Origin: Coriobacteriaceae bacterium
GTDB lineage: Bacteria; Actinomycetota; Coriobacteriia; Coriobacteriales; UMGS124
Direction: 5' to 3'
Length of the DNA stretch: 64,000 bases
Assembly (NCBI GenBank): GCA_019421015.1
Contig: JAHZGC010000011.1
Coordinates: forward strand, 14,409-78,408
Part shown: piece after piece, positions 28,698-35,950 of the stretch
Layout: each line of letters begins with the position of its first letter
Position numbering within the stretch: position 1 is the stretch's first letter
The notes under the pieces: generated by a model
Seen by the model: the letters and a program-made list of their open reading frames with translations, nothing else
Database searches by the model: none
Told to the model about the DNA's origin: nothing
Translations under genes and position numbers: made by a program

Positions 28698-29366
28698 CTA
28701 CAGCTGGTTCTTGCGGATCTTTTTGAGACTGTTCTTCTTGAAGCTTCCCCAATTGCCAAAGAACAGGTGGTCTGTGGGTCTGTCGTCATGGAGCTCGTAC
28801 TTCAGGGCGATGAACTCCAGGGTGCAAATGTAGTCCGCAAGTTGGTAGAGCCGATAGGACCGTGGCGTCACGTCTTTATAGACAATTGCGTCTTTGGAAA
28901 GCGTGTACTCGATTGCGGCATGGAGTGCCTCGGTGACGATGGCCTGGTCGTTGTCGTAATAGATCTTTATTTTATCGAAGGCTTGCAGGTACGTGAGGTT
29001 GTCGAAGAGGAACAGAATCAGGTCACGCTTCATACGAAGCAGGAGGGTGTCCATGGAGGATGCCTCAGCTTTTATGTAGGAAAACGTCTTGTATCTGAAG
29101 GGGAAGTGCTGGGCAAAGACAGAGAACGCTGCGAGCAGCCTCTTCCTGTCCTGAAAGGACAGCGCCCGGCAGTCCTCATGGCCGTTCATGAGTGGCCCCA
29201 TGTGAAACGGGATATCGGGAAGGCCCTTGTCCATCAGGGATTGCGTGTACGGCGCTTCGAATTGGTAGAAGCCTTCACTCTGGTCATGAAAGACCAGGGT
29301 GATGAGGTAGAACTTGGACCCCGACTGGTCGCCGGATTCGTCGACAAAGATGGACAGCTCGCCCAT
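28698..29366 (-). CDS. DUF3800 domain protein
   Basis: The 222-aa protein matches DUF3800, an RNase H-like fold found in mobile elements and defence-associated loci. Typical parts are the N-terminal acidic motif FVDESGDQSG (residues 6-15), a central IKIYYDNDQ strand and the C-terminal LYQLADYICTLEFIA segment. Function is not established; nuclease activity is a guess from fold. ATG 29366 is chosen because the acidic motif begins right after it and AGGGG lies upstream; a longer in-frame reading has no conserved sequence. Codon use is more AT-rich than the neighbours, consistent with transfer. Confidence 0.8.
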   Translation of the reverse strand: MGELSIFVDESGDQSGSKFYLITLVFHDQSEGFYQFEAPYTQSLMDKGLPDIPFHMGPLMNGHEDCRALSFQDRKRLLAAFSVFAQHFPFRYKTFSYIKAEASSMDTLLLRMKRDLILFLFDNLTYLQAFDKIKIYYDNDQAIVTEALHAAIEYTLSKDAIVYKDVTPRSYRLYQLADYICTLEFIALKYELHDDRPTDHLFFGNWGSFKKNSLKKIRKNQL

Positions 29367-29408
29367 CGTGCGAATCCCCTCAGATATAAAAAATGCCGAG
29401 GGACACCC

Positions 29409-30298
29409 GTGGCCCCGACCGAATACGACCTGTACATGGCCGACAAGTCGGGCGCGGCGGTGAGCGAGGTGCGCAAGTTCGTGGCCGACAAGACCTCGCC
29501 TGAGCGCGCCGACCGCATCGTGCGCGTGACCTTCGCCATGCTCGCCGACGCAAAGACAAGCGCCAAAGAGACCTACTACCTCACTCACGGCGGTCGAACA
29601 AGGGCACGGGAACCGTGGCCTGGCGCCGGGAGTTCCGCATCGACATCGCGTTTGCCAACCAGTTCGAAGTCTCCGCCCATGTCAAAGACACCAGAAGTGC
29701 GGTCTTGAAGGGCTTGCGCTCCAACCTGTCGGTGCCGGACGCGATTAACTACGAGGAGCGGTACTAGGCCTTCCAAAAGACCGACGACAGCCAGAAGCTG
29801 CTGCAGCGCATAGGGCAGACCTTGGGGCTGGCCCGTCCGGTGGCCGAGCACCATAGCTCGGTCGACGTGCAGGGGCCTGCCGCCATCACCTTAGGGGAGT
29901 TCCGCGAGCACATGCGGTGGCTCGAGCAGGTGCCGGTGCTCGAATACGACGAGGATCCGGCGGCCGAGCGAACCAGTTCCGCATTCGTGGAGGCGGCTCC
30001 ATTGGCGCGGTCTGTGGGGGTCGCCCAGGCGGCTCAGCGCGATCAGGTGCGCGAGGTGGCAGCCTGCCACCTGCTCTGCAACGTGGAGCCTGTCAACGGG
30101 GAACTTGCGAAGTGCGATGCCGACGTCGACTCGGCGTCGGTGGCGGCTTTGGCCGACGAGGTGGATCAATCGTTTAGCGTATACCGGCAGATCGTTCAAC
30201 CGAGAGCGCTACTGGGGCGTGCTCGACGACGACTACCAAAAGCATGTGGACCACTTTTGGTACGGGTTCAAGAAACTTGGAGTCGACCGACGCTATGA
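29409..30298 (+). pseudogene. Unrecognised gene broken by a frameshift and an amber codon
   Basis: From GTG 29409 an open frame gives a plausible soluble protein (VAPTEYDLYMADKSG, then a helical KFVADKTSPERADRIVRV segment and AKETYYLTHGG). Near 29588 the coding signal moves to another frame (KGTGTVAWRREFRIDIAFANQFEV), runs to TAG 29765, and continues in that frame to 30298 (QKLLQRIGQTLGLARPV and beyond). Codon use matches the host in all three pieces, so the damage looks recent. I do not recognise the family. The C-terminal part after about 30180 again seems shifted (a reading with RYWGVLDDDYQKHVDHFW exists in a third frame). Confidence 0.55.
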
Positions 30299-30303
30299 CC
30301 AGG

Positions 30304-30459
30304 ATGGATCTACGCGGCCTCGAGGGATACTTCGACCGCGCGGTGATAGACCTGCAGAAGCAGGCCGTCGCGCTGGGTGGGCGCATGGACGAGCAGCAGA
30401 TCGAGAAGTTCTGCGAGAACGTGAGAAAGCTTCCCCATCGGCAGGCTGCCGCCGAGTAA
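30304..30459 (+). pseudogene. Small ORF fragment, probably the tail of a broken gene
   Basis: A 51-codon frame (MDLRGLEGYFDRAVIDLQKQ, then GRMDEQQIEKFCENVRKL) has host-like codon use and helical character. It has no good ribosome site and directly follows the disrupted gene, so it may be a downstream gene or the last part of the same reading frame after another shift. Not recognised. Confidence 0.35.
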
Positions 30460-30475
30460 AAGGAAAAACGGCCAG

Positions 30476-30524
30476 CCGGCTTTGAAGCACGGTGGGGTTC
30501 TTGTCCCATGAGTTTCAAAGCCGG
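30476..30524 (-). terminator. Inverted repeat, possible minus-strand terminator
   Basis: CCGGCTTTGAA (30476-30486) pairs perfectly with TTCAAAGCCGG (30514-30524) across 27 bases. Read on the minus strand, the stem is followed by CTGGCCGTTTTTCCTTTT, which resembles a terminator tail. It could instead be an element end. Confidence 0.35.
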
Positions 30525-30547
30525 TTATCCCAATGCACCTTGAATGG

Positions 30548-30690
30548 CAAATTCGGCTCGAGGGTGTAACTTATTATCTGATATTGATATTAAACTTTGA
30601 AGCTGATAGATAAAACCGCAGCTCATATGTGGATTAATCGAAAACTTATATCATAATCATAAGCATAGGCACGCCCTCGACCCGAATTTG
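30548..30690. repeat. 143-bp AT-rich segment bounded by 20-bp inverted repeats
   Basis: 30548-30567 (CAAATTCGGCTCGAGGGTGT) matches the reverse complement of 30671-30690 at 18 of 20 positions. The 103 bases inside are the most AT-rich in the window. Read outward-in, both arms encode similar peptides (QIRLEGV on the plus strand, QIRVEGV on the minus strand), so an inverted duplication of a coding segment is possible. Confidence 0.5.
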
Positions 30691-30831
30691 GGTTTTGATA
30701 CCCAGGTTTCTGTTTTGATACTCGAGGAGCGTCGCGAGGCGGTCCGATGTCGGGCGCGGCGAATCGAAGCGATGTCCCAGCCCTTCGCCCCATGCCATGA
30801 AGGCCCTGTGCATTTTGGTTTCGTTTGCCAT
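30646..30831 (-). CDS. Small ORF of unknown function in the accessory region
   Basis: A 61-codon minus-strand frame (MANETKMHRAFMAWGEGLGH start, IRVEGVPMLMIMI end). It is the longest uninterrupted small frame here, but it lacks a good ribosome site, and its 3' part crosses the right arm of the 143-bp inverted repeat. It may be a fragment of a lost gene. Not recognised. Confidence 0.2.
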   Translation of the reverse strand: MANETKMHRAFMAWGEGLGHRFDSPRPTSDRLATLLEYQNRNLGIKTQIRVEGVPMLMIMI

Positions 30832-31063
30832 CGGAACCGCTTTGAACGCTACACTCTCCCAAATATGTTGTTTGCCTTTGGTTACCCGGTACGGCTAGAA
30901 AGGATGCGGCCCCAGGATGCAGCGCGGCATGGTTTCCATACAGCGTGCATGTGCGGTGGGCGTCAGGCCCTCCGTGGCTGCATCGTGCCTCGAGTCCTAT
31001 GTGCCGGGCTATGCCTACACCTATTCGTATACCTACGCCGTTCGCGGGCGATTTACCTCGCTC

Positions 31064-31083
31064 TCGTTCGGCGACGCGATGCT
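31064..31083 (+). repeat. Right copy of the 20-bp direct repeat (putative att site)
   Basis: Identical to 28565-28584. The following bases TGCATAA complete an in-frame FGDAMLA-stop, which looks like the original end of queA before insertion. Confidence 0.7.
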
Positions 31084-31175
31084 TGCATAAACGGGGTCCG
31101 TGCTGTGCGGGCCTCGTGCGGGGGAGCGCGCATCCCCCGGCAGCCCGCCCCACGCCCGAACGAGAGCGACGCCAT

Positions 31176-31221
31176 CCAGCCCGCCCGACGACGCGCCAGC
31201 GCCGGGCGGGCTGGCTTGTTT
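31176..31221 (+). terminator. Rho-independent terminator, probably original queA terminator
   Basis: A perfect 12-bp stem (CCAGCCCGCCCG at 31176-31187 with its complement at 31203-31214) with a 15-base loop and CTTGTTT tail. It lies about 95 bases beyond the right copy of the queA repeat and 110 bases before aroF. No gene other than the displaced queA end lies directly upstream. Confidence 0.75.
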
Positions 31222-31330
31222 CGACTCGGTGCACCCCGAACCCCCGTGTTTAATCGTCCCGTTCAGCCATCGACAGCCACCGCATACTCGCGCCGCCTCG
31301 CGCGGCCCAAGACAGGTAAGGAGCCCCTCC

Positions 31331-32338
31331 ATGATCGCAGTCGTCAAGCCCGGAACCACCGAAGCCCAGCTGGGCAACCTCATAGCATGGCTCGAGGGCA
31401 AGGGCCTCGAGGTCAACCTCTCTCCCGGTGCCGAGGCCACCGTGGTGGGCCTCATCGGCGACACGAGCAAGGTCGACATGCAGCTGCTCGAGTCGATGGA
31501 CATCATCGAGAGCGTGACCCGCGTCACCGAGCCCTTCAAGGCGGCCAACCGCAAGTTCCACCCCGAGGACACCGTGGTCCAGATCACCCCCGACATCAAG
31601 ATCGGCGGCGGCAATTTCCAGGTCATCGCGGGCCCCTGCTCCGTGGAGGGCGACAACCTCATCGAGATCGCCCACCTCTGCAAGGCCGCCGGCGCCACGA
31701 TGCTGCGCGGCGGCGCCTTCAAGCCGCGCACCTCTCCCTACGCCAACCAGGGCATGGGCAAGGCCGGCCTCGAGCTGCTCTGCGCCGCCCGCGAGGAGAC
31801 GGGCATGCCCATCGTGACCGAGATCATGGACGTGCGCGACGTGCAGCTCTTCGTCGACATGGACATCGACGTGCTCCAGATCGGCGCCCGCAACACCCAG
31901 AACTTCAACCTGCTCAAGGAGGTGGGTATCGCAGGCAAGCCGGTGCTGCTCAAGCGCGGTATCGCCGGCACCATCGACGAGCTGCTCATGAGCGCCGAGT
32001 ACATCATGAGCAAGGGCAACCCCAACGTCATGCTCTGCGAGCGCGGCATCCGCACCTTTGAGAAGCGCACCCGCAACACCTTCGACCTCAACGCGATCCC
32101 CGTGCTGCACTACCTCACGCACCTGCCCGTGGTGGCCGACCCGAGCCACGCCACCGGCTACACCCGCTACGTGGCGCCCATGAGCCTGGCCGCCACGGCC
32201 GCCGGCGCCGACGCCCTCGAGATCGAGGTGCACAACAACCCCTCGTGTGCCTGGTCCGACGGCCCCCAGGCCCTTTTGCCCGAGCAGTTTGCCGAGCTCA
32301 TGCCCAAGGTCCGCGCCATCCGAGAGATCGTGGCCTAA
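31331..32338 (+). CDS. aroF: 3-deoxy-7-phosphoheptulonate (DAHP) synthase
   Basis: The 335-aa enzyme condenses erythrose-4-phosphate and phosphoenolpyruvate, the first step of the shikimate pathway. Residues 1-75 are a ferredoxin-like regulatory domain (MIAVVKPGTTEAQ start) and the rest is the KDO8P-type barrel (IAGPCSVEG near residue 100, GGAFKPRTSPYANQGMG, LLKRGIAGT, VADPSHATG). This is the type I-beta arrangement in which the N-terminal domain gives feedback control by aromatic amino acids. ATG 31331 has AAGGAG as ribosome site. Its stop codon overlaps the tyrA start. Confidence 0.94.
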   Translation: MIAVVKPGTTEAQLGNLIAWLEGKGLEVNLSPGAEATVVGLIGDTSKVDMQLLESMDIIESVTRVTEPFKAANRKFHPEDTVVQITPDIKIGGGNFQVIAGPCSVEGDNLIEIAHLCKAAGATMLRGGAFKPRTSPYANQGMGKAGLELLCAAREETGMPIVTEIMDVRDVQLFVDMDIDVLQIGARNTQNFNLLKEVGIAGKPVLLKRGIAGTIDELLMSAEYIMSKGNPNVMLCERGIRTFEKRTRNTFDLNAIPVLHYLTHLPVVADPSHATGYTRYVAPMSLAATAAGADALEIEVHNNPSCAWSDGPQALLPEQFAELMPKVRAIREIVA

Positions 32339-33264
32339 TGGGACGGCCGATCTTTGCCCAAGCCGCCCAGGCCCAGGAGCCCGGCTCCGAAGCCGCCCGG
32401 TACACGGTGGGGGTCCTGGGCCTGGGCCTCATAGGCGGCTCGCTGGCCAAGGCCTACCGCGACGCCGGCTGGCGCGTGCTCGCCTTCGACCTGGACGAGG
32501 ACACCATGGGGGCCGCCCGGGTCGAGACCATCGACGGCACCCTCGACGAGGCGACGGTGGGGGAGTGCGACCTGATCCTTTTGGCGGTCTACCCCGGCGG
32601 CTGCATCTCGTGGCTGCGGCAAAACGCGCCCCTCGTCCGTAAGGACGCCCTGGTCGTAGACTGCGCCGGCGTCAAGCGCGAGGTCTGCGAGGCGTGCCTG
32701 CCCATAGCGCGGGAGCACGGCTTTACCTTTGTGGGCGGCCACCCCATGGCGGGCACCCAGTACTCGGGCTTCTCCCACGCCCGGGCGAGCCTCTTCAAGG
32801 GCGCCCCCATGGTCATCGTGCCGCCGCGCACCGACGACATGGCCCTGCTCGACGCTGTGGCGACGGCCCTGGCCCCCGCCGGCTTCGGCAGCATCCAGGT
32901 GAGCAGCGCCGAGGAGCACGACCGCCGCATCGCCTACACCTCGCAGCTCGCCCACGTGGTGAGCAACGCCTATGTCAAGAGCCCCACCGCCCAGGGCCAC
33001 AAGGGCTTCTCGGCCGGCAGCTACCGCGACCTCACGCGCGTCGCGCGGCTCAACGAGTCCATGTGGACCGAGCTGTTCTTCGACGACGCCGACAACCTGC
33101 TCTTCGAGCTCGACCACCTCATCGCGAGCCTGCATGAGTACCGCGAGGCCCTGGCCGACCGCGACGCCGACCGCATGCGCAGGCTGCTCGCCGCCGGCCG
33201 GCGCGCCAAGGAGGAGGCCGAGGCCCGCGACGGGGGAGCCTCCCAGAAAGGAGCGTCCCGATGA
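32338..33264 (+). CDS. tyrA: Prephenate dehydrogenase
   Basis: The 308-aa enzyme oxidises prephenate to 4-hydroxyphenylpyruvate with NAD. The Rossmann motif is VGVLGLGLIGGSLAKAYRDAGW (near residues 23-44), followed by VDCAGVKREV and GGHPMAGTQYSGF, the active-site segment with the conserved His. It has no chorismate mutase or ACT domain, so prephenate must come from the PheA mutase encoded downstream. ATG 32338 overlaps the aroF stop (TAATG), and its own stop overlaps the aroB-aroA start (4 bases), so translation is coupled. Confidence 0.92.
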   Translation: MGRPIFAQAAQAQEPGSEAARYTVGVLGLGLIGGSLAKAYRDAGWRVLAFDLDEDTMGAARVETIDGTLDEATVGECDLILLAVYPGGCISWLRQNAPLVRKDALVVDCAGVKREVCEACLPIAREHGFTFVGGHPMAGTQYSGFSHARASLFKGAPMVIVPPRTDDMALLDAVATALAPAGFGSIQVSSAEEHDRRIAYTSQLAHVVSNAYVKSPTAQGHKGFSAGSYRDLTRVARLNESMWTELFFDDADNLLFELDHLIASLHEYREALADRDADRMRRLLAAGRRAKEEAEARDGGASQKGASR

Positions 33265-35948
33265 GCGACGCGACCCGACCCCTGGCCGAACCTCGCGTGT
33301 TCGAGACCGTGCGCGTCGAGGCCTCGGGCTCCTACGACGTCGTGGTGGGCCGTGGGCTGCTACCCCAGGCCGGCGAACGCGTGCGCGCCGCGGTGCCCGG
33401 CACCGACGACGCCGTGCTGCTGGTGACCGACTCCAACCTGGGGCCGCTCTACCTGCCGGTCGTCCAGGCCTCCCTCGAGAAGGCCGGCTTCCGCGTGAGC
33501 TGCGCCACGATTCCGGCTGGCGAGGAGAGCAAGCGGCTGGCAAACTACGCCGTGCTCCAGGAGGTGGCCGCCCAGGCGGGGCTGACCCGCGCAAGCACGG
33601 TCGTGGCCTTGGGCGGCGGCGTGGTGGGCGACCTGGCCGGCTTTGTGGCCGCCACCTACATGCGCGGCTGCCACCTGGTGCAGCTGTCCACGAGCCTGCT
33701 CGCCATGGTCGACAGCTCCGTGGGCGGCAAGACGGCGGTCGACCTTCCCGAGGGCAAGAACCTCACGGGTGCCTTCTACCAGCCCGACCTGGTGCTCTGC
33801 GACCTCGACTGCCTGGCCACGCTGCCGCCCCTGTTCGCGAGCGACGGCACCGGCGAGGTGGTCAAGTACGCCGTCATGGCCGACCCCGAGCTCTTCGGGT
33901 GGCTGCAGGCGCCCGTGGCGGGCCAAGAGGAGCGCGTGGTGGCCCGCTGTGTCGCGATCAAGCGCGACGTGGTGCAGGCCGACGAGCGCGAGGGCGGCCT
34001 GCGCAAGCTGCTGAACCTGGGCCACACCGTGGGCCACGCCATCGAGCTTTTGGGCGACTACCGCATCCCCCACGGCCACGCGGTGGCGGCCGGCATGGCC
34101 GTCATGGTGCGGGCCTGCGCGGCCAAGGGCTGGTGCGCTCCCGAGGACGCGGCCGCCGTCGAGGCCATGCTGCGGGTCCACGGGCTGCCCACCGGCACCT
34201 CGCGCACCCCCGCGGAGCTCTGCGCCGCCGCCCTGCGCGACAAGAAGCGCACCGGCGACCGCATCGACGCGGTGGTGGTGCGCGCCATAGGCCGCTGCGA
34301 GGTCAGGTCGCTGTCGCTGGCCGAGTTCGCCGAGCTCGTGGAGCTGGGCTGCGCGGCGGTCGACGTCGTCTATGCGGAAGGGGAGAAGCCCGCGGCTTCG
34401 CCTGCGCTGTCCCTGGTCCTCGACGGTACACAGCCCGCGACGGCGGTGGTGGAGCCGGGCCATCTGGCGGGCTCCGTCGCGGCGATTTCCTCGAAGTCAG
34501 CGGCCCACCGCCTGCTGATCTGCGCGGCCCTGGCCGACGCCCCCACGCGCGTGGTCTGTGGGACCACGTCCCAGGACATCGAGGCCACCTGCGACTGCCT
34601 GCGGGCGCTCGGGGCCTCCGTCGAGCGCGACGGCGACATTGTGAGCGTGACCCCCATCCCCCATGGGAGCGGAGCCACCCAAGGGCGCGCCCCGTGGCTC
34701 AACTGCGGGGAGTCGGGCTCCACGCTGCGGTTCATGCTCCCCGTGGCCTGTGCGCTGGGCGGCCCGCACCTGTTCCTCGGCGCAGGTCGCCTGCCGGAGA
34801 GGCCGCTTGAGCCCCTCCGCACGCGCCTGATGGAGCACGGCTGCACCATTGCGCCTGCGGGAATGTGGCCCCTGGCCGCCTGGGGCCAGCTGGAGGGCGG
34901 CGTCTTCGACCTGCCCGGCAACGTCTCGTCGCAGTACGTGACGGGCCTGCTGTTGGCACTGCCCCTGCTGCCCGAGGGGGGATGCGTGCGGCTTCACGGC
35001 GTCGTGGAGTCGCGCCCCTACATCGACATGACCCTGGCCGCCCTGCGCACCTTCGGCGTCGAGGTCGACGAGCGCGAGGACCTCGTCGGCAGCGAGGCGG
35101 ACGGCGGCGAGTCCCGCGAGCGATGCGCGGTCTTCTCCGTACCCGCCGGAAGCGCGTACCGCAGCCCTGGCACCGTGGCGGTGGAGGGGGACTGGTCCAA
35201 CGCCGCCTTCTGGCTGTGCGCCGGGGCCCTGAGCCCCGTGCCGGTCACGGTGACCGGTCTCGACCTGGGCACCGATCAGGGCGACCTGGCCGTCCTCGAC
35301 GTGCTCGGCGACTTCGGCACCAGCGTGCGCGTGCATCCCGGCGAGGGGTGGGCCACCGTCTGCGGGCGCGACCTCGAGACGGGAGAGCTCTGCACCCTGC
35401 GCGGCACCGTCATCGACGCTCGCCAGGTTCCCGACCTTATCCCCGTGCTCTCCATGGTGGCCGCCTGCGCGAAGGGCGAGACGCGCGTTGAGAACGCCGG
35501 GCGCCTGCGCATCAAGGAGTCCGACCGTCTGCAGACCACGGCCGGCCTGCTGCGGGCCTTCGGCGTGCCGGTCGAGGAGCTGCCCGACGGCCTGGTCATC
35601 CAGGGCGGGGGGTCGGGATCATTCGATCCCTGCCTCGCGGGCTGCTCGGTCAGCTCCTGCGGCGACCACCGTATCGCCATGGCCGCCGCGGTGGCGGCCG
35701 GCCGCGCGTCGGGCCCCGTGCGCATCGAGGGGGCCCAGGCCGTCGCCAAGTCGTACCCGGGGTTCTTTGGGGACCTCTCCCTTTTGGGAGGCGCCGTTCG
35801 CGTCGAACGTCCCGCGGCCGAGGCCGGCGCCGTTGGGCCCCTGAGGGCCGCAGGCTCCTGTGAGGCCGCACCCGGCGCGGTGGCCTCGCTGTCGCTGAAC
35901 GGCTGCGTGACGTGGTCGCTGGCCCCGCAAGTGGAAGGGGGGTGCTAG
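33261..35948 (+). CDS. aroBA: Bifunctional 3-dehydroquinate synthase / EPSP synthase (AroB-AroA fusion)
   Basis: An 895-aa fusion. Residues 1 to about 370 are AroB: VTDSNLGPLY, VVALGGGVVGDLAGFVAA, STSLLAMVDSSVGGKTAVD, TGEVVKYAVM, LNLGHTVGHAIE and HGHAVAAGM (NAD and metal sites). From about 385 it is AroA: KSAAHRLLICAALA (near 412), NCGESGSTLRF, RLPERPLEPL, SSQYVTGLLLALPLL, IKESDRLQTTAGLL and CGDHRIAMAAAVAAG. The two enzymes catalyse steps 2 and 6 of the pathway, which are not consecutive, so the fusion is not simple channelling. No stop or shift separates them. The final 50 residues are a Gly/Ala/Pro-rich tail beyond AroA. Confidence 0.93.
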   Translation: MSDATRPLAEPRVFETVRVEASGSYDVVVGRGLLPQAGERVRAAVPGTDDAVLLVTDSNLGPLYLPVVQASLEKAGFRVSCATIPAGEESKRLANYAVLQEVAAQAGLTRASTVVALGGGVVGDLAGFVAATYMRGCHLVQLSTSLLAMVDSSVGGKTAVDLPEGKNLTGAFYQPDLVLCDLDCLATLPPLFASDGTGEVVKYAVMADPELFGWLQAPVAGQEERVVARCVAIKRDVVQADEREGGLRKLLNLGHTVGHAIELLGDYRIPHGHAVAAGMAVMVRACAAKGWCAPEDAAAVEAMLRVHGLPTGTSRTPAELCAAALRDKKRTGDRIDAVVVRAIGRCEVRSLSLAEFAELVELGCAAVDVVYAEGEKPAASPALSLVLDGTQPATAVVEPGHLAGSVAAISSKSAAHRLLICAALADAPTRVVCGTTSQDIEATCDCLRALGASVERDGDIVSVTPIPHGSGATQGRAPWLNCGESGSTLRFMLPVACALGGPHLFLGAGRLPERPLEPLRTRLMEHGCTIAPAGMWPLAAWGQLEGGVFDLPGNVSSQYVTGLLLALPLLPEGGCVRLHGVVESRPYIDMTLAALRTFGVEVDEREDLVGSEADGGESRERCAVFSVPAGSAYRSPGTVAVEGDWSNAAFWLCAGALSPVPVTVTGLDLGTDQGDLAVLDVLGDFGTSVRVHPGEGWATVCGRDLETGELCTLRGTVIDARQVPDLIPVLSMVAACAKGETRVENAGRLRIKESDRLQTTAGLLRAFGVPVEELPDGLVIQGGGSGSFDPCLAGCSVSSCGDHRIAMAAAVAAGRASGPVRIEGAQAVAKSYPGFFGDLSLLGGAVRVERPAAEAGAVGPLRAAGSCEAAPGAVASLSLNGCVTWSLAPQVEGGC

Positions 35949-35950
35949 CC

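Larger units (their letters stand above)
28585..31083. mobile_element. Decayed integrative element in the queA 3' end
   Basis: About 2.5 kb lies between two identical 20-bp copies of the queA 3' end. Its base composition is lower in G+C than the surroundings, most visibly at 28640-29100 and 30530-30720. Contents are a DUF3800 gene on the minus strand, a broken gene of unknown family, an inverted repeat and small ORFs. Reading on from the right copy, the chromosome side completes an alternative in-frame queA ending (SFGDAMLA then TAA), and a terminator follows at 31176. No integrase gene is visible, so the element looks like a remnant. Bases 30840-31060 hold nothing I can identify. Confidence 0.55.

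Noticed and set aside
28767..29366. Plus-strand reading across the DUF3800 gene
   Set aside because: The minus-strand frame has the DESGD and QLADY motifs; the plus frame has none there, although the same frame becomes real coding sequence after 29409.
30623..31234. Minus-strand 203-codon frame in the accessory region
   Set aside because: Crosses the right putative att repeat, the terminator and one arm of the AT-rich repeat. Arg/Gly-rich and without motifs; an overlapping frame is a slightly better candidate.
33261..35948. AroB-AroA fusion as a frameshift or assembly artefact
   Set aside because: The frame is continuous with normal codon use through the junction, and both halves keep their key motifs. 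The second fusion (AroE-AroK) shows the locus tolerates such joins.
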